Positions 7,576 to 18,864 of a stretch of DNA of 41,998 nt are shown here, piece after piece. Position 1 is the first letter of the stretch. Each line of letters opens with the position of its first letter. A program made the translations under genes and the position numbers. Origin of the DNA: Bacteroidota bacterium (GTDB lineage: Bacteria > Bacteroidota > Bacteroidia > JABDFU01); contig JABDFU010000014.1 in the NCBI GenBank assembly GCA_013286385.1, positions 1 to 41,998 of the forward strand, read 5' to 3'. Under the pieces are notes generated by a model. That model saw nothing but the letters and a program-made list of their open reading frames with translations, did no database searches and had not been told where the DNA came from.

Positions 7576-8145
7576 ATGAGCCAGCAAGTGCAAGTTAAAG
7601 AAGGTAGTTCGGTGAAGAAGTGGTATGTGGTACGGGCGATCAGCGGGAAAGAGAAAAAGGTGAAGGAGTACATAGAGAATGAAATTAACCGTTTGGGGAT
7701 GAAGGAATTCGTTTCTCAGGTTTTGATTCCAACGGAAAAGGTCTATCAGATCAGAAATGGGAAGAAAGTCAGTAAAGAAAGAAGTTTTTTTCCGGGATAT
7801 GTTTTGATTGAAGCAGCGTTAGTAGGTGAGGTTCCTCACATCCTGAAAAATATCAGCGGTGTGATCGGATTTTTAGGCGATAAGGCCGGAAACGCGACTC
7901 CGCTGAGGTTGTCTGAAGTGAACAGGATTTTAGGTAAAGTGGATGAGCTGGCAGAAAGCGAAGCACAAATTACGAATCCGTTTGTGATCGGTGAAGGGGT
8001 GAAAGTTATCAATGGACCGTTCAACAGCTTTACCGGTACTATTGAGGAAATCAATGAAGAGAAGAAGACACTGAAAGTAATGGTGAAGATTTTCGGGCGT
8101 AATACTCCGCTTGAGCTGGGCTTCCTGGAAGTGGAACGGGCCTGA
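7576..8145 (+). CDS. nusG: Transcription termination/antitermination protein NusG
   Basis: 189 residues. The NGN domain ([30 protein letters not shown] near residues 75-84) binds the clamp of RNA polymerase. The C-terminal KOW domain ([20 protein letters not shown], residues about 136-155) contacts Rho or ribosomal protein S10. The length is typical and the family insert seen in some Bacteroidota is not present. The start ATG at 7576 gives a short lead of about 13 residues before the conserved WYVV. It is in one direction with secE and rplK (46-base gap) and is probably co-transcribed with them. Confidence 0.97.
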   Translation: MSQQVQVKEGSSVKKWYVVRAISGKEKKVKEYIENEINRLGMKEFVSQVLIPTEKVYQIRNGKKVSKERSFFPGYVLIEAALVGEVPHILKNISGVIGFLGDKAGNATPLRLSEVNRILGKVDELAESEAQITNPFVIGEGVKVINGPFNSFTGTIEEINEEKKTLKVMVKIFGRNTPLELGFLEVERA

Positions 8146-8191
8146 AGAGAAGGACGATAGTGAAAAGACTAATTTGTAAAACAACATAAAA

Positions 8192-8629
8192 ATGGCAAAA
8201 GAAGTAAGTACATTCGTAAAGCTGCAGATTAAAGGCGGAGCCGCCAATCCTGCACCTCCTATCGGTCCTGCATTGGGAGCGAAGGGCGTGAACATCATGG
8301 AATTCTGCAAGCAGTTCAATGCAAGGACTCAGGATCAGGCCGGAAAGGTTCTTCCTGTAATTATTACTGTTTATACCGACAAGTCGTTTGATTTTATCAT
8401 CAAGCGTCCTCCGGTTGCCTCGCAGATTTCGGATGCTATCAAGCTGAAGGGCGGATCTGCAGAGTCAAACAGAAAAAAAGTCGGCAGCATTACCTGGGAT
8501 CAGATTAAAAAGATCGCAGAGGACAAAATGCCTGACATGAATTGCTTTACCATTGAGTCTGCTATGAGCATGGTAGCTGGTTCGGCAAGGAGCATGGGTG
8601 TGAATGTGGAAGGAAAGAAACCGTTTTAG
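8192..8629 (+). CDS. rplK: 50S ribosomal protein L11
   Basis: 145 residues, the normal uL11 length. The N-terminal domain has [20 protein letters not shown], with the prolines of the thiostrepton-contact region, and the C-terminal RNA-binding domain has [20 protein letters not shown] and ends in [10 protein letters not shown]. It forms the base of the L7/L12 stalk at the GTPase centre. First gene of the L11-L1-L10-L12 group. Confidence 0.98.
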   Translation: MAKEVSTFVKLQIKGGAANPAPPIGPALGAKGVNIMEFCKQFNARTQDQAGKVLPVIITVYTDKSFDFIIKRPPVASQISDAIKLKGGSAESNRKKVGSITWDQIKKIAEDKMPDMNCFTIESAMSMVAGSARSMGVNVEGKKPF

Positions 8630-8657
8630 CAGTATAAACAGTCGAGTAGTATAAACC

Positions 8658-8694
8658 CGGTGGAGTCTTGGTTTTTAAGACGCTTGCACATCGA
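8658..8694 (+). promoter_or_regulatory. Candidate L1-binding leader hairpin before rplA
   Basis: The 77-base gap between rplK and rplA holds a stem GTCTT (8665-8669) / AAGAC (8677-8681). Outside it, GGTG on the 5' side and CACA on the 3' side can pair around an asymmetric internal loop that includes GGAG. This resembles the L1 autoregulatory site known between L11 and L1 in other bacteria. Inference from shape only. Confidence 0.35.
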
Positions 8695-8706
8695 AAATTA
8701 AGTAAT

Positions 8707-9405
8707 ATGCCAAAATTAACAAAGAAAAGAAAGGTTGCGATTTCAAAGTTTGATCAGTCAAAAGCTTACAACGTAAGCGATGCCTGTAAAATACTTAAGG
8801 AGATCAGCGCTACAAAATTTGATTCTACAGTTGACATCAGTATCCGCCTTGGCGTTGACCCTAAAAAGGCCAACCAGATGGTGCGTGGAACCGTGACGCT
8901 TCCTCACGGAACGGGTAAATCGGTTCGGGTGCTTGCGATCGTTACTCCTGACAAGGAGGCCGAAGCAAAAGCAGCCGGAGCAGATCATGTCGGTCTTGAT
9001 GAATACATTGAAAAAATCAAAGGCGGTTGGACCGATGTTGACGTTATCGTCACCATGCCAAGCGTAATGGGTAAAGTCGGTGCACTGGGACGTGTTTTGG
9101 GACCCCGTGGCCTTATGCCCAATCCGAAAACCGGAACTGTTACTATGGAAATCGGAAAAGCTGTAACGGATGCCAAAGGTGGAAAAATCGACTTCAAGGT
9201 TGACAAGCAAGGGCATATTCATTCGGCCTGTGCGAAGACTTCGTTTGACATTCAGAAAATTGCAGACAATGCAAATGAATTGCTGCAAGCCATCATTAAA
9301 CTTAAACCTTCATCGGCAAAGGGTACTTATCTGAGAAGCGTATTCATGTCAAGTACCATGAGTCCCAGCGTCCAGATCGATACCAAAACGCTTGCCGGAG
9401 TATAA
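8707..9405 (+). CDS. rplA: 50S ribosomal protein L1
   Basis: 232 residues, the usual uL1 size. It contains the two-domain signature, with [18 protein letters not shown] and [19 protein letters not shown], the PROSITE-type L1 block. L1 binds helices 76-78 of 23S rRNA and moves the deacylated tRNA out; in many bacteria it represses its own operon by binding the L11-L1 mRNA. The open frame reaches 8668, but the extra 13 residues are not family-like, so the ATG at 8707 is the start. A possible L1-type hairpin lies just upstream. Confidence 0.98.
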   Translation: MPKLTKKRKVAISKFDQSKAYNVSDACKILKEISATKFDSTVDISIRLGVDPKKANQMVRGTVTLPHGTGKSVRVLAIVTPDKEAEAKAAGADHVGLDEYIEKIKGGWTDVDVIVTMPSVMGKVGALGRVLGPRGLMPNPKTGTVTMEIGKAVTDAKGGKIDFKVDKQGHIHSACAKTSFDIQKIADNANELLQAIIKLKPSSAKGTYLRSVFMSSTMSPSVQIDTKTLAGV

Positions 9406-9426
9406 TCGGATAAATACAACAGTGTT

Positions 9427-9927
9427 ATGACAAAAGAAGAAAAAACAAAAGAAATAGAAAAGTTGGCTGTCGCTTTAGCGGGAACAACCCATTTCTATCT
9501 TACCGATATCTCTAAACTGACTGCTATAAACACCAGCAAGTTGAGGCGGCTGTATTTTAAAAAGAACATCCGGATGCAGGTGGTGAAAAATTCCCTGCTT
9601 AAGAAAGCGATGGAAAAAACCACGGGCCGTGATTACAAAGAGCTTATGGGCGCGCCTTTGAAGGGCTCCACGGCGGTTCTGTTCACCGAAATCGGAAGCG
9701 AACCGGCTAAGATCATCAAAGAGTTCCGCAAGACCAATGACCGTCCGATTCTGAAGGCGGCTTTTGTAGAGCAGGCCGTTTATCTGGGAGACAACCAGAT
9801 CGATGTATTGGCCGCAATCAAGAGCAAGAACGAACTGATCGGCGACATCATCAGCCTGCTTCAGTCTCCTGCACGCAACGTTATTTCGGCGCTTACCAAT
9901 CCGGAAAGAAAATTTGTAAACCAATAG
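9427..9927 (+). CDS. rplJ: 50S ribosomal protein L10
   Basis: 166 residues of uL10. The rRNA-binding domain comes first (MTKEEKTKEIEKLAVALAGT; KNIRMQVVKNSLLKKAME). The C-terminal helix (about residues 130-166) is the platform for L7/L12 dimers. The gap to rplA is 21 bases, too short for a classical L10 leader. The protein forms the stalk base with L11 and L12. Confidence 0.97.
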   Translation: MTKEEKTKEIEKLAVALAGTTHFYLTDISKLTAINTSKLRRLYFKKNIRMQVVKNSLLKKAMEKTTGRDYKELMGAPLKGSTAVLFTEIGSEPAKIIKEFRKTNDRPILKAAFVEQAVYLGDNQIDVLAAIKSKNELIGDIISLLQSPARNVISALTNPERKFVNQ

Positions 9928-9951
9928 TAATTAATTAAAAACTCAAATAAA

Positions 9952-10320
9952 ATGGCAGATGTAAAAGCGCTGGCTGACCAATTGGTTAGCTTAACAGTAA
10001 AAGAAGTTCAGGAATTGGCAAAGGTTCTGAAGGACGAGCACGGTATTGAACCGGCAGCAGCAGTTGCAGCAGCAGGCGGAGGAGCCGGAGCAGCAGCAGC
10101 AGAAGTGAAGACTGCTTTTGATGTAATCCTGAAGAGTGCAGGTGCACAAAAATTAGGCGTAGTTAAAATTGTTAAGGAATTGACCGGACTTGGATTGAAA
10201 GAATCAAAGGATCTGGTTGACGGAGCTCCCAAGCCAATCAAAGAAGGCGTATCTAAAGAGGATGCTGAAAATATGAGAAAACAATTAACTGACGCTGGAG
10301 CAGAAGTTGAAGTTAAGTAG
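9952..10320 (+). CDS. rplL: 50S ribosomal protein L7/L12
   Basis: 122 residues. An N-terminal dimerisation helix pair, an alanine/glycine-rich hinge at about residues 35-52 (many GCA codons), and the conserved C-terminal domain with [20 protein letters not shown], then [15 protein letters not shown]. The C-terminal domain recruits translational GTPases. It is the last ribosomal gene before rpoB and is followed by an intrinsic terminator. Confidence 0.98.
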   Translation: MADVKALADQLVSLTVKEVQELAKVLKDEHGIEPAAAVAAAGGGAGAAAAEVKTAFDVILKSAGAQKLGVVKIVKELTGLGLKESKDLVDGAPKPIKEGVSKEDAENMRKQLTDAGAEVEVK

Positions 10321-10340
10321 AGGATTTATTTGTTGATTGC

Positions 10341-10379
10341 TATAGCCTGCCTTTAGGGGCGGGCTGTAGTTGTTTTTTT
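10341..10379 (+). terminator. Intrinsic terminator/attenuator between rplL and rpoB
   Basis: An 11-base-pair stem (10341-10351 with 10358-10368, two G-U pairs) over a 6-base loop is followed by TTGTTTTTTT. It is a full Rho-independent terminator inside the conserved rplL-rpoB gap and would let ribosomal proteins be made in excess of RNA polymerase. No clear promoter follows before rpoB, so it is presumably leaky. Confidence 0.75.
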
Positions 10380-10415
10380 ATTTTGTTAGTTAAACCTATC
10401 TAATACTCGATCGCC

Positions 10416-13400
10416 TTGGCCCAGAACAAAAAAAATCAGAGAATCAATTTCTCCAAAAGCAAAAATCAGGTTGAGTATCCTGATTTCCTTGACATACAAC
10501 TACAGTCGTTCAAGGATTTTTTTCAGTTGGAAACAACCAGTGAAAACCGCAAAGACGAAGGCCTGTTTAAGGTGTTCAGCGAGAATTTTCCTATTTCGGA
10601 TGCGCGCAACAATTTCGTACTTGAATTCCTGGATTATTTTGTGGATCCTCCCCGTTATTCGATTGACGAGTGCATTGAACGCGGACTTACGCACAGTGTG
10701 CCCCTGAAGGCAAAGCTGAAGCTCTATTGCACCGACGCCGAGCACGAGGATTTTGAAACCGTTGTTCAGGACGTTTACCTGGGAACCATACCTTATATGA
10801 CGCCCAAGGGAACATTCGTAATAAACGGAGCCGAACGCGTAGTGGTGTCTCAGCTGCACCGTTCACCGGGTGTGTTTTTCGGCCAGAGCCGTCACGCGAA
10901 CGGAACCAAGCTGTATTCGGCCAGGGTTATCCCGTTCAAAGGATCCTGGATTGAATTTGCCACAGACATTAACAGTGTGATGTATGCCTACATCGACCGG
11001 AAGAAAAAGCTGCCGGTAACGACCCTTCTGAGGGCTATCGGATTTGAAAGCGACAAACAGATTCTTGAAATATTCGGACTTGCAGATGAATTGAAAGTGA
11101 GCAAGGCTGCGCTGACCAAGGTGGTGGGCCGCAAACTGGCCGCACGCGTTCTGAAGACCTGGGTGGAGGATTTTGTAGACGAAGATACCGGTGAGGTGGT
11201 TTCCATTGAGCGTAACGAAGTCCTCATCGACCGCGAAACTGTTCTGGAAGAAGCACATATCGATATGATTGTCGATGCCAACGTTAAGGCCATCATCCTG
11301 CACAAGGAAGACGTCAATGCGGCTGATTACGCAATCATCTACAATACCCTGCAAAAAGACACTTCGAATTCTGAAAAAGAAGCCGTTGAACATATTTACC
11401 GTCAGCTGCGTAATGCAGAACCGCCGGATGAAGAAACCGCACGCGGAATTATCGACAAGCTGTTTTTCTCGGATAAACGGTATGACCTGGGAGAAGTGGG
11501 CCGTTACCGCATCAACAAGAAACTGGGAACAAACATTGACCCGGAAAAGAAAGTATTGACCAAAGAAGATATCATTGCCATCATCAAGTATCTGATCGAA
11601 CTGATCAATGCGAAAGCTGATGTGGATGATATTGACCACTTAAGCAACCGGCGTGTGCGAACAGTTGGTGAGCAATTGTATTCGCAATTTGGCGTTGGAC
11701 TGGCCCGTATGGCACGTACCATCCGCGAACGCATGAACGTTCGCGACAATGAGGTGTTCACGCCGATCGATCTGATCAATGCGAAGACCTTGTCTTCTGT
11801 GATCAATTCGTTCTTCGGAACCAACCAGCTGAGCCAGTTTATGGATCAGACCAATCCGCTTGCGGAGATTACCCATAAGCGCAGACTGTCTGCCCTTGGC
11901 CCTGGAGGTTTATCCCGCGAACGTGCAGGATTTGAGGTTCGTGACGTTCACTACACTCACTATGGTCGTTTGTGTACCATCGAAACACCTGAAGGGCCGA
12001 ATATCGGTTTGATTTCTTCGCTGTGTGTTTATGCCAAGATCAATAAGCTCGGGTTCATCGAAACCCCTTACCGCCGTGTGGCTAAAGGTAAAGTGGATCT
12101 GAACAACATAACGTATCTGACTGCTGAGGAAGAAGATCAGAAGACCATCGCGCAATCGAAAACGGTTACCGATGAAAAAGGAAACTTTACGGAAAGCAAA
12201 GTTGTAGCCCGTTACGAAGGCGATTACCCCGTGGTTGAACCGGATAAAATCGAATTGATGGATATTGCTCCCAATCAGATTTCTTCCATCGCCGCATCCA
12301 TGATTCCTTTCCTTGAGCATGATGATGCCAACCGGGCCCTGATGGGTTCGAATATGCAACGTCAGGCCGTTCCTTTGCTGAAACCGGAAGCTCCGATTGT
12401 GGGTACCGGGCTTGAGGGACTTGTTGCACGCGATTCACGCGTGCTGATCAATGCCGAAGGAAACGGCGTCGTTGAATATGTGGACGCCAATGAAATTGTG
12501 ATACGTTACAGCAGAAGCGAAGGCGAAAAGCTGGTAAGTTTTGACGATGACGTTAAGCATTACAACCTGATTAAATTCCGCAAGACCAATCAAAATACCT
12601 GCATCAACCTCAAGCCGATCGTCAAGAAAGGCGAAAAGGTTAGCATTGGTCAGGTTCTTTGCGAAGGATACGCTACTCAGAACGGTGAACTGGCTCTTGG
12701 AAGAAACCTGAAAGTGGCTTTCATGCCATGGAAGGGATATAACTTTGAGGATGCGATTGTGATAAACGAGAAGATCGTTCAGGATGACGTTTTCACTTCA
12801 TTGCATATTGATGAGTACGTTCTGGAAGTACGCGACACCAAACGGGGTCTTGAAGAACTGACTGCTGATATTCCGAATGTGAGTGAGGAGGCGACCAAGG
12901 ACCTGGATGAAAACGGATTGATACGCGTAGGAGCAGAAGTGAAGGAAGGCGATATTCTGATCGGTAAGATCACGCCCAAAGGTGAGACCGATCCTTCTCC
13001 TGAAGAAAAGCTTTTGCGTGCGATTTTCGGAGATAAGGCCGGGGATGTGAAAGACGCTTCTCTGAAAGTTCCTCCATCCATACGGGGTGTTGTTACTGAC
13101 AAAAAGCTGTTTTCGCGCATCATCAAGGACAAGAAAACAAAAGCGGATGAAAAAACCATCCTTGAAAAAATTGACAAGGAATACAATCATTCGAATGTCG
13201 AGCTGAAGGATAAGCTGGTTGAGAAACTGTTCTCCATTGTAAATGGCAAAACTTCGCAAGGGGTGACCAATACACTGAAAGAAGAACTGATTTCGAAAGG
13301 AACCAAGTTTACCCAGAAAGCTCTGGAAAAGATCGATTACGTTGTAATCAATCCAACCAGCTGGACTACGGACAAGGATACCAACAAGCAAATTGAGCGC

Positions 13401-14222
13401 TTGCTGCACAACTACAGCATCAAGTACAATGATTTGCTCGGGGCTTACAAGCGAAGAAAATTCAATCTGACCGTTGGCGATGAATTGCCTGCAGGAATTG
13501 TTCAGCTTGCCAAGGTTTACATTGCAAAGAAACGCAAACTGAAAGTGGGAGACAAAATGGCTGGACGTCACGGTAACAAGGGTATTGTAGCCCGTATCGT
13601 GCGTGCCGAAGATATGCCCTTCCTTGCTGACGGAACCCCTGTGGACATTGTTTTGAATCCACTGGGTGTACCTTCCCGGATGAACCTCGGACAGATTTAC
13701 GAAACTGTTCTGGGCTGGGCTGGCCAGAAGCTGGGCTTGAAATTTTCAACTCCGATTTTTGACGGCGCTACCCTGGATGAGATCAATAAGTATACAGACG
13801 AGGCCGGAATTCCACGCTTTGGTCAGACCTATCTTTATGACGGAGGCACCGGAGAACGTTTTGATCAGCCTGCAACCGTAGGTATGATTTACATGCTGAA
13901 GCTCGGACACATGGTGGACGATAAGATGCATGCCCGTTCAATCGGTCCGTATTCGCTTATCACTCAGCAACCGTTGGGAGGTAAGGCTCAGTTCGGCGGA
14001 CAACGTTTCGGTGAAATGGAAGTTTGGGCCCTGGAAGCATTCGGAGCAGCGAATATCCTTCAGGAAATCCTGACCATTAAATCGGATGATGTGGTGGGTC
14101 GTGCGAAAGCGTACGAAGCCATTGTGAAGGGCGAATCCATGCCGACTCCGGGTATTCCGGAATCGTTCAACGTATTGTTGCACGAGTTGCGTGGATTGTG
14201 CCTGAACATAACTATGGATTAA
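10416..14222 (+). CDS. rpoB: DNA-directed RNA polymerase subunit beta
   Basis: 1268 residues, the normal beta length for Bacteroidota. Landmarks in order: [16 protein letters not shown] at the N-terminus, the rifampicin-pocket region ([40 protein letters not shown]), [44 protein letters not shown] and the C-terminal [20 protein letters not shown]. The rifampicin-pocket residues look wild type. Translation must start at the TTG at 10416: the product then reads [17 protein letters not shown] as in the family, an in-frame TAA lies 15 bases upstream, and there is no ATG nearby. A weak TTG start together with the upstream terminator would limit beta synthesis. It is followed by rpoC after 24 bases. 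Confidence 0.98.
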   Translation: MAQNKKNQRINFSKSKNQVEYPDFLDIQLQSFKDFFQLETTSENRKDEGLFKVFSENFPISDARNNFVLEFLDYFVDPPRYSIDECIERGLTHSVPLKAKLKLYCTDAEHEDFETVVQDVYLGTIPYMTPKGTFVINGAERVVVSQLHRSPGVFFGQSRHANGTKLYSARVIPFKGSWIEFATDINSVMYAYIDRKKKLPVTTLLRAIGFESDKQILEIFGLADELKVSKAALTKVVGRKLAARVLKTWVEDFVDEDTGEVVSIERNEVLIDRETVLEEAHIDMIVDANVKAIILHKEDVNAADYAIIYNTLQKDTSNSEKEAVEHIYRQLRNAEPPDEETARGIIDKLFFSDKRYDLGEVGRYRINKKLGTNIDPEKKVLTKEDIIAIIKYLIELINAKADVDDIDHLSNRRVRTVGEQLYSQFGVGLARMARTIRERMNVRDNEVFTPIDLINAKTLSSVINSFFGTNQLSQFMDQTNPLAEITHKRRLSALGPGGLSRERAGFEVRDVHYTHYGRLCTIETPEGPNIGLISSLCVYAKINKLGFIETPYRRVAKGKVDLNNITYLTAEEEDQKTIAQSKTVTDEKGNFTESKVVARYEGDYPVVEPDKIELMDIAPNQISSIAASMIPFLEHDDANRALMGSNMQRQAVPLLKPEAPIVGTGLEGLVARDSRVLINAEGNGVVEYVDANEIVIRYSRSEGEKLVSFDDDVKHYNLIKFRKTNQNTCINLKPIVKKGEKVSIGQVLCEGYATQNGELALGRNLKVAFMPWKGYNFEDAIVINEKIVQDDVFTSLHIDEYVLEVRDTKRGLEELTADIPNVSEEATKDLDENGLIRVGAEVKEGDILIGKITPKGETDPSPEEKLLRAIFGDKAGDVKDASLKVPPSIRGVVTDKKLFSRIIKDKKTKADEKTILEKIDKEYNHSNVELKDKLVEKLFSIVNGKTSQGVTNTLKEELISKGTKFTQKALEKIDYVVINPTSWTTDKDTNKQIERLLHNYSIKYNDLLGAYKRRKFNLTVGDELPAGIVQLAKVYIAKKRKLKVGDKMAGRHGNKGIVARIVRAEDMPFLADGTPVDIVLNPLGVPSRMNLGQIYETVLGWAGQKLGLKFSTPIFDGATLDEINKYTDEAGIPRFGQTYLYDGGTGERFDQPATVGMIYMLKLGHMVDDKMHARSIGPYSLITQQPLGGKAQFGGQRFGEMEVWALEAFGAANILQEILTIKSDDVVGRAKAYEAIVKGESMPTPGIPESFNVLLHELRGLCLNITMD

Positions 14223-14246
14223 TTTAACATTCTAAAATCGATATAA

Positions 14247-17200
14247 ATGGCCTTTAAAAAAGACATCAAACTGAAAAGTAATTTTTCAAAAATTACGATT
14301 AGTCTTGCATCTCCCGAGCTCATCCTGGAGCGTTCGAGCGGAGAAGTAGTAAAGCCTGAAACAATCAATTACAGAACCTATAAGCCCGAAATGGGTGGAT
14401 TGTTCTGTGAGCGTATTTTCGGTCCTGTAAAGGATTGGGAGTGTGCCTGCGGCAAATACAAGCGCATCCGTTACAAGGGAATCGTTTGCGATCGTTGCGG
14501 AGTAGAAGTAACGGAGAAGAAGGTCAGAAGAGAGCGTATGGGGCATATCAATCTGGTGGTTCCTGTGGCACACATCTGGTACTTCAGGTCCTTGCCGAAC
14601 AAAATCGGTTACTTGCTCGGTCTTCCGACCAAGAAGCTGGACATGATCATTTACTACGAACGTTATGTGGTGATCAATGCCGGTACTGCCAAGAATGCTG
14701 AGGGTAACCCGCTTACCTATCTTGATTTTCTTACCGAAGAAGAGTATCTGAATATTCTGGAGACCCTGCCAAAAGACAATCAACATCTGGATGATACGGA
14801 TCCCAATAAGTTTATTGCCAAAATGGGCGCAGATGCTTTGCAAATGCTGCTCAGCCGCATTAAACTGGATGAGTTGTCGTATACCCTGCGTCACAAAGCC
14901 AACACAGAGACTTCACAGCAGCGTAAAAATGAAGCGCTGAAGAGACTTCAGGTTGTTGAGGCGTTCCGCGCAGCGAATAAGAACATTGTCAACCATCCCG
15001 AATGGATGATTGTTAAAATTGTACCGGTTATTCCACCTGAACTTCGCCCTCTGGTTCCGCTGGACGGTGGGCGCTTTGCCACATCAGATCTGAATGATCT
15101 GTACAGAAGGGTAATTATCCGTAACAACCGTCTGAAACGCCTGATCGAGATCAAGGCACCCGATGTAATTTTAAGAAATGAAAAACGCATGTTGCAGGAG
15201 TCTGTGGATTCCCTGTTTGACAATTCCCGCAAGGCGAATGCCGTTAAGACAGAAGCAAACCGTGCGCTGAAATCACTTTCGGACAGTCTGAAAGGAAAAC
15301 AAGGAAGGTTCCGCCAGAATCTGCTCGGAAAACGGGTTGACTATTCGGCGCGTTCTGTCATTGTCGTTGGTCCTGAATTGAAATTGCACGAGTGCGGATT
15401 GCCAAAGGATATGGCCGCAGAACTTTTCAAGCCGTTCATCATCCGCAAGATGATCGAAAGGGGAATTGTAAAGACGGTTAAATCAGCGAAGAAAATTGTA
15501 GACCGCAAGGATCCTGTGGTTTGGGATATTCTGGAAAATGTACTGAAGGGCCATCCGGTTCTGCTGAACCGTGCCCCCACGCTTCACCGTTTGGGAATCC
15601 AGGCTTTCCAGCCTAAACTGATCGAAGGAAAAGCGATTCAGCTTCACCCGCTGGTTTGTACAGCGTTTAATGCTGACTTTGACGGAGACCAGATGGCGGT
15701 ACACGTTCCGCTGGGTAACGCAGCTATCCTGGAGGCTAAACTTCTTATGCTGGCTTCTCACAATATTTTGAATCCATCCAACGGGGCGCCTATTGCCGTT
15801 CCTTCTCAGGACATGGTACTTGGTCTGTATTACATGACCAAGCCCAGAAAGAATACGAAAGAATTTCCAATTAAAGGTGAAGGGAAGATTTTTTATTCCC
15901 CCGAAGAGGTTATCATTGCTTACAACGAAAAGGGAGTCGACCTTCACGCCATTATTAAGGTACGTACAACGACTGTTGAAAACGGGGAATACGTAAAGAA
16001 AATAATCGAAACAACTGTCGGACGGGTTATCCTGAACCAGGTTGTTCCTAAAGAAGTGGGTTATATCAACGAACTGCTCACCAAGAAATCATTACGGGAT
16101 ATCATCGGTACCATCATGAAGAAAACCGACATGGTAAAGACTGCAAAGTTCCTGGATGATATCAAGCACCTTGGGTTCTCTTTCGCTTTCCGCGGAGGAC
16201 TTTCCTTTAACCTTGGAGATGTAATGGTTCCTGAGGATAAAGAGAAGCTCATTGATGGCGCTAAACTTGAAGTAGATGAAGTAATGAACAGCTACAATCA
16301 GGGATTTATTACCAATAATGAACGCTACAATCAGATTATCGATATCTGGACACATACCAATTCGAAAATTACCAAAAAAGTTATGGATCAGCTGACCAAT
16401 GACCGTCAGGGATTCAATCCGGTATACATGATGCTGGATTCAGGAGCACGGGGTTCGAAAGAACAAATCCGGCAACTTAGCGGGATGCGCGGACTGATGG
16501 CCAAGCCACAAAAGTCCGGAGCTACCGGAGGTGAAATCATCGAGAATCCGATTATCTCGAATTTTAAAGAAGGGCTTTCGATTCACGAGTATTTTATTTC
16601 TACGCACGGTGCGCGTAAAGGTCTTGCCGATACAGCTCTTAAGACGGCTGATGCCGGTTACCTGACCCGCAGACTTGTGGATGTTGCTCAGGATGTAATT
16701 ATTACCGACGAGGACTGCGGCACTTTAAGAGGTCTGATCGCAACGGCGCTTCGCAAAAATGACGATGTCGTGGAGTCTTTGTATGATCGCATTCTGGGCC
16801 GTACTTCGGTACACGATATCTTCAATCCGATTACCGGAGAATTGCTCGCCAAATCAGGAGCTGAAATTACAGAGGAAATTGCCCTTCGGATTTCTGAATC
16901 TCCGATTGAGGCGGTAGAAATACGTTCGGTACTTACCTGCGAAAACAGAGTAGGTGTGTGCGGAAAATGTTACGGCCGAAACCTGGCTAACGGACGTATG
17001 GTTCAGCGCGGAGAAGCGGTAGGCGTAATTGCCGCCCAATCGATCGGTGAGCCCGGAACGCAGCTGACACTTCGTACATTCCACGTTGGAGGTACAGCCT
17101 CGAATATCTCCTCTTCTTCCAAGATTGAGGCCAAATACGACGGCGTTGTGGAAATTGAAGAATTGAAAACAGTTGAACGCAAAAATTCGGAAGGAGAAAA

Positions 17201-18548
17201 GATAAATGTTGTTATCGGACGTTCTGCAGAAATGAAAATCATTGACGCAAATACTTCCAATACGCTTACCACCACCCACATTCCTTACGGAGCTCAATTG
17301 TATGTGAAGAACAATGCAAAAGTTAAAAAAGGAACCTTGCTTTGTGACTGGGATCCTTACAACGCAGTGATCATTTCTGAATTCGGAGGAAAAGTCGAGT
17401 TTGAAAATATTGATGAGGGGTATACTTACCGCGAGGAAGTTGACGAACAAACCGGATTTAAAGAAAAGGTTATTGTTGACAGCCGTGATAAGACAAAGAA
17501 CCCTGCCATCAAAATTATTGTTAAGAAAGAGGTTGTCAAGACCTATAACATTCCTGTAAGTGCTCACGTAATTGTGAACGAAGGAAGCGATATTCAACCC
17601 GGTCAGATTCTTGTCAAGATTCCACGTAATGCCGGAAAACTGGGTGATATCACGGGTGGTCTTCCAAGGGTAACAGAGTTGTTTGAAGCCCGCAACCCAA
17701 GTAGCCCCGCTGTGGTTTCTGAAATTGACGGAGTGGTGTCGTTCGGAAAAATCAAGCGCGGAAACAGGGAAGTTATTATTGAATCCAGAACCGGAGAACA
17801 ACACCGTTACCTGGTTCCGCTTTCGAAGCACATCCTTGTTCAGGAGAATGATTTTATAAAGGCCGGATATCCGCTTTCTGACGGCGCTACAACGCCGTCG
17901 GATATCCTTTCCATCAAAGGCCCGACTGCAGTTCAGGAATACCTGGTGAATGAAATTCAGGAGGTTTACCGTCTGCAAGGTGTGAAGATCAACGACAAGC
18001 ATTTTGAAACCATCGTGCGTCAGATGATGCGCAAGGTTGAGATCGATGATCCGGGAGATACTATTTTCCTTGAGCGTCAGCTGGTTTCCAAACTTGATTT
18101 CATGGAAGAGAACGACCGTCTGTACGGCAAAGTTGTGGTTGTTGATGGTGGTGATTCTGAAACCCTGAAACAGGGGATGATCATAACCCCAAGAAAGATG
18201 CGTGATGAAAATTCGGTGCTGAAACGCCAGGACAAGAAACTGGTCGATACCCGTGAGGCGATCACTGCGACTTCTACCCAGATACTGCAAGGTATAACCC
18301 GCGCCTCTCTGCAAACCAACAGTTTCATGAGCGCTGCTTCCTTCCAGGAAACAACCAAGGTGCTGAACGAAGCTGCTGTTAACGGCAAGGTGGATGACCT
18401 GAGCGGACTGAAAGAAAACGTTATCGTTGGTCATCTGATTCCTGCAGGTACAGGTCTGAGGGACTACGAGCGCATGATCGTCGGTTCAAGAGAAGAATAC
18501 GAGCGTTTGCTGGCTTCAAAACAGGAAGCGATCGAAGAAGAAGCGTAA
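14247..18548 (+). CDS. rpoC: DNA-directed RNA polymerase subunit beta'
   Basis: 1433 residues. The N-terminal zinc ribbon is intact ([20 protein letters not shown], residues about 69-88). The active-site motif [15 protein letters not shown] places the three Mg-binding aspartates at D477, D479 and D481. The second zinc site ([19 protein letters not shown]) and the trigger-loop region ([19 protein letters not shown]) are present, and the C-terminus ends in acidic residues. It lies 24 bases after rpoB and one base before the DUF3467 gene, forming one transcript. Confidence 0.99.
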   Translation: MAFKKDIKLKSNFSKITISLASPELILERSSGEVVKPETINYRTYKPEMGGLFCERIFGPVKDWECACGKYKRIRYKGIVCDRCGVEVTEKKVRRERMGHINLVVPVAHIWYFRSLPNKIGYLLGLPTKKLDMIIYYERYVVINAGTAKNAEGNPLTYLDFLTEEEYLNILETLPKDNQHLDDTDPNKFIAKMGADALQMLLSRIKLDELSYTLRHKANTETSQQRKNEALKRLQVVEAFRAANKNIVNHPEWMIVKIVPVIPPELRPLVPLDGGRFATSDLNDLYRRVIIRNNRLKRLIEIKAPDVILRNEKRMLQESVDSLFDNSRKANAVKTEANRALKSLSDSLKGKQGRFRQNLLGKRVDYSARSVIVVGPELKLHECGLPKDMAAELFKPFIIRKMIERGIVKTVKSAKKIVDRKDPVVWDILENVLKGHPVLLNRAPTLHRLGIQAFQPKLIEGKAIQLHPLVCTAFNADFDGDQMAVHVPLGNAAILEAKLLMLASHNILNPSNGAPIAVPSQDMVLGLYYMTKPRKNTKEFPIKGEGKIFYSPEEVIIAYNEKGVDLHAIIKVRTTTVENGEYVKKIIETTVGRVILNQVVPKEVGYINELLTKKSLRDIIGTIMKKTDMVKTAKFLDDIKHLGFSFAFRGGLSFNLGDVMVPEDKEKLIDGAKLEVDEVMNSYNQGFITNNERYNQIIDIWTHTNSKITKKVMDQLTNDRQGFNPVYMMLDSGARGSKEQIRQLSGMRGLMAKPQKSGATGGEIIENPIISNFKEGLSIHEYFISTHGARKGLADTALKTADAGYLTRRLVDVAQDVIITDEDCGTLRGLIATALRKNDDVVESLYDRILGRTSVHDIFNPITGELLAKSGAEITEEIALRISESPIEAVEIRSVLTCENRVGVCGKCYGRNLANGRMVQRGEAVGVIAAQSIGEPGTQLTLRTFHVGGTASNISSSSKIEAKYDGVVEIEELKTVERKNSEGEKINVVIGRSAEMKIIDANTSNTLTTTHIPYGAQLYVKNNAKVKKGTLLCDWDPYNAVIISEFGGKVEFENIDEGYTYREEVDEQTGFKEKVIVDSRDKTKNPAIKIIVKKEVVKTYNIPVSAHVIVNEGSDIQPGQILVKIPRNAGKLGDITGGLPRVTELFEARNPSSPAVVSEIDGVVSFGKIKRGNREVIIESRTGEQHRYLVPLSKHILVQENDFIKAGYPLSDGATTPSDILSIKGPTAVQEYLVNEIQEVYRLQGVKINDKHFETIVRQMMRKVEIDDPGDTIFLERQLVSKLDFMEENDRLYGKVVVVDGGDSETLKQGMIITPRKMRDENSVLKRQDKKLVDTREAITATSTQILQGITRASLQTNSFMSAASFQETTKVLNEAAVNGKVDDLSGLKENVIVGHLIPAGTGLRDYERMIVGSREEYERLLASKQEAIEEEA

Positions 18549-18549
18549 C

Positions 18550-18864
18550 ATGGCTGAAGAGCAAAGCAATACCAATCAACTGAATATTGAGCTGAGTGAA
18601 GAGGTCGCCGATGGGATATACTCCAATCTGGCGATTATCACTCACTCTCATTCGGAGTTTGTAATTGATTTTATAAAAGTGATGCCCGGCGTTCCAAAGG
18701 CCAAGGTGAAATCAAGAATTGTTCTGACTCCGCAGCATGCCAAACGTCTGATGAAGGCCCTGAAGGAAAATGTTAGCAAATATGAGGCGATTCACGGTAT
18801 GGTAAAGGATATTGAGCCTACGGCCATTCCGATGAATTTCGGAGGGCCCACAGCACAGGCCTGA
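18550..18864 (+). CDS. DUF3467 family protein
   Basis: A 104-residue acidic-N-terminal cytosolic protein with the DUF3467 pattern: QLNIELSEEVADGIYSNLAI, then SHSEFVIDFIKVMPG and LTPQHAKRLMKALKEN, ending in a helix and IPMNFGGPTA. The family function is unknown to me. The start codon is one base after the rpoC stop, so translation is very likely coupled with beta'. This placement after rpoC is regularly seen in Bacteroidota and suggests a role linked to transcription, but that is inference from position only. Its stop codon directly abuts the stop of the convergent tgt gene. Confidence 0.9.
   Translation: MAEEQSNTNQLNIELSEEVADGIYSNLAIITHSHSEFVIDFIKVMPGVPKAKVKSRIVLTPQHAKRLMKALKENVSKYEAIHGMVKDIEPTAIPMNFGGPTAQA

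Noticed and set aside
10008-10130. GCA-rich run in rplL as a microsatellite
   Set aside because: It encodes the alanine-rich hinge of L7/L12, which is normal for the family.
16854-18434. 526-residue minus-strand ORF opposite rpoC
   Set aside because: Antisense shadow of a certain gene; rich in Asn, His and Phe as expected from complementing codons.
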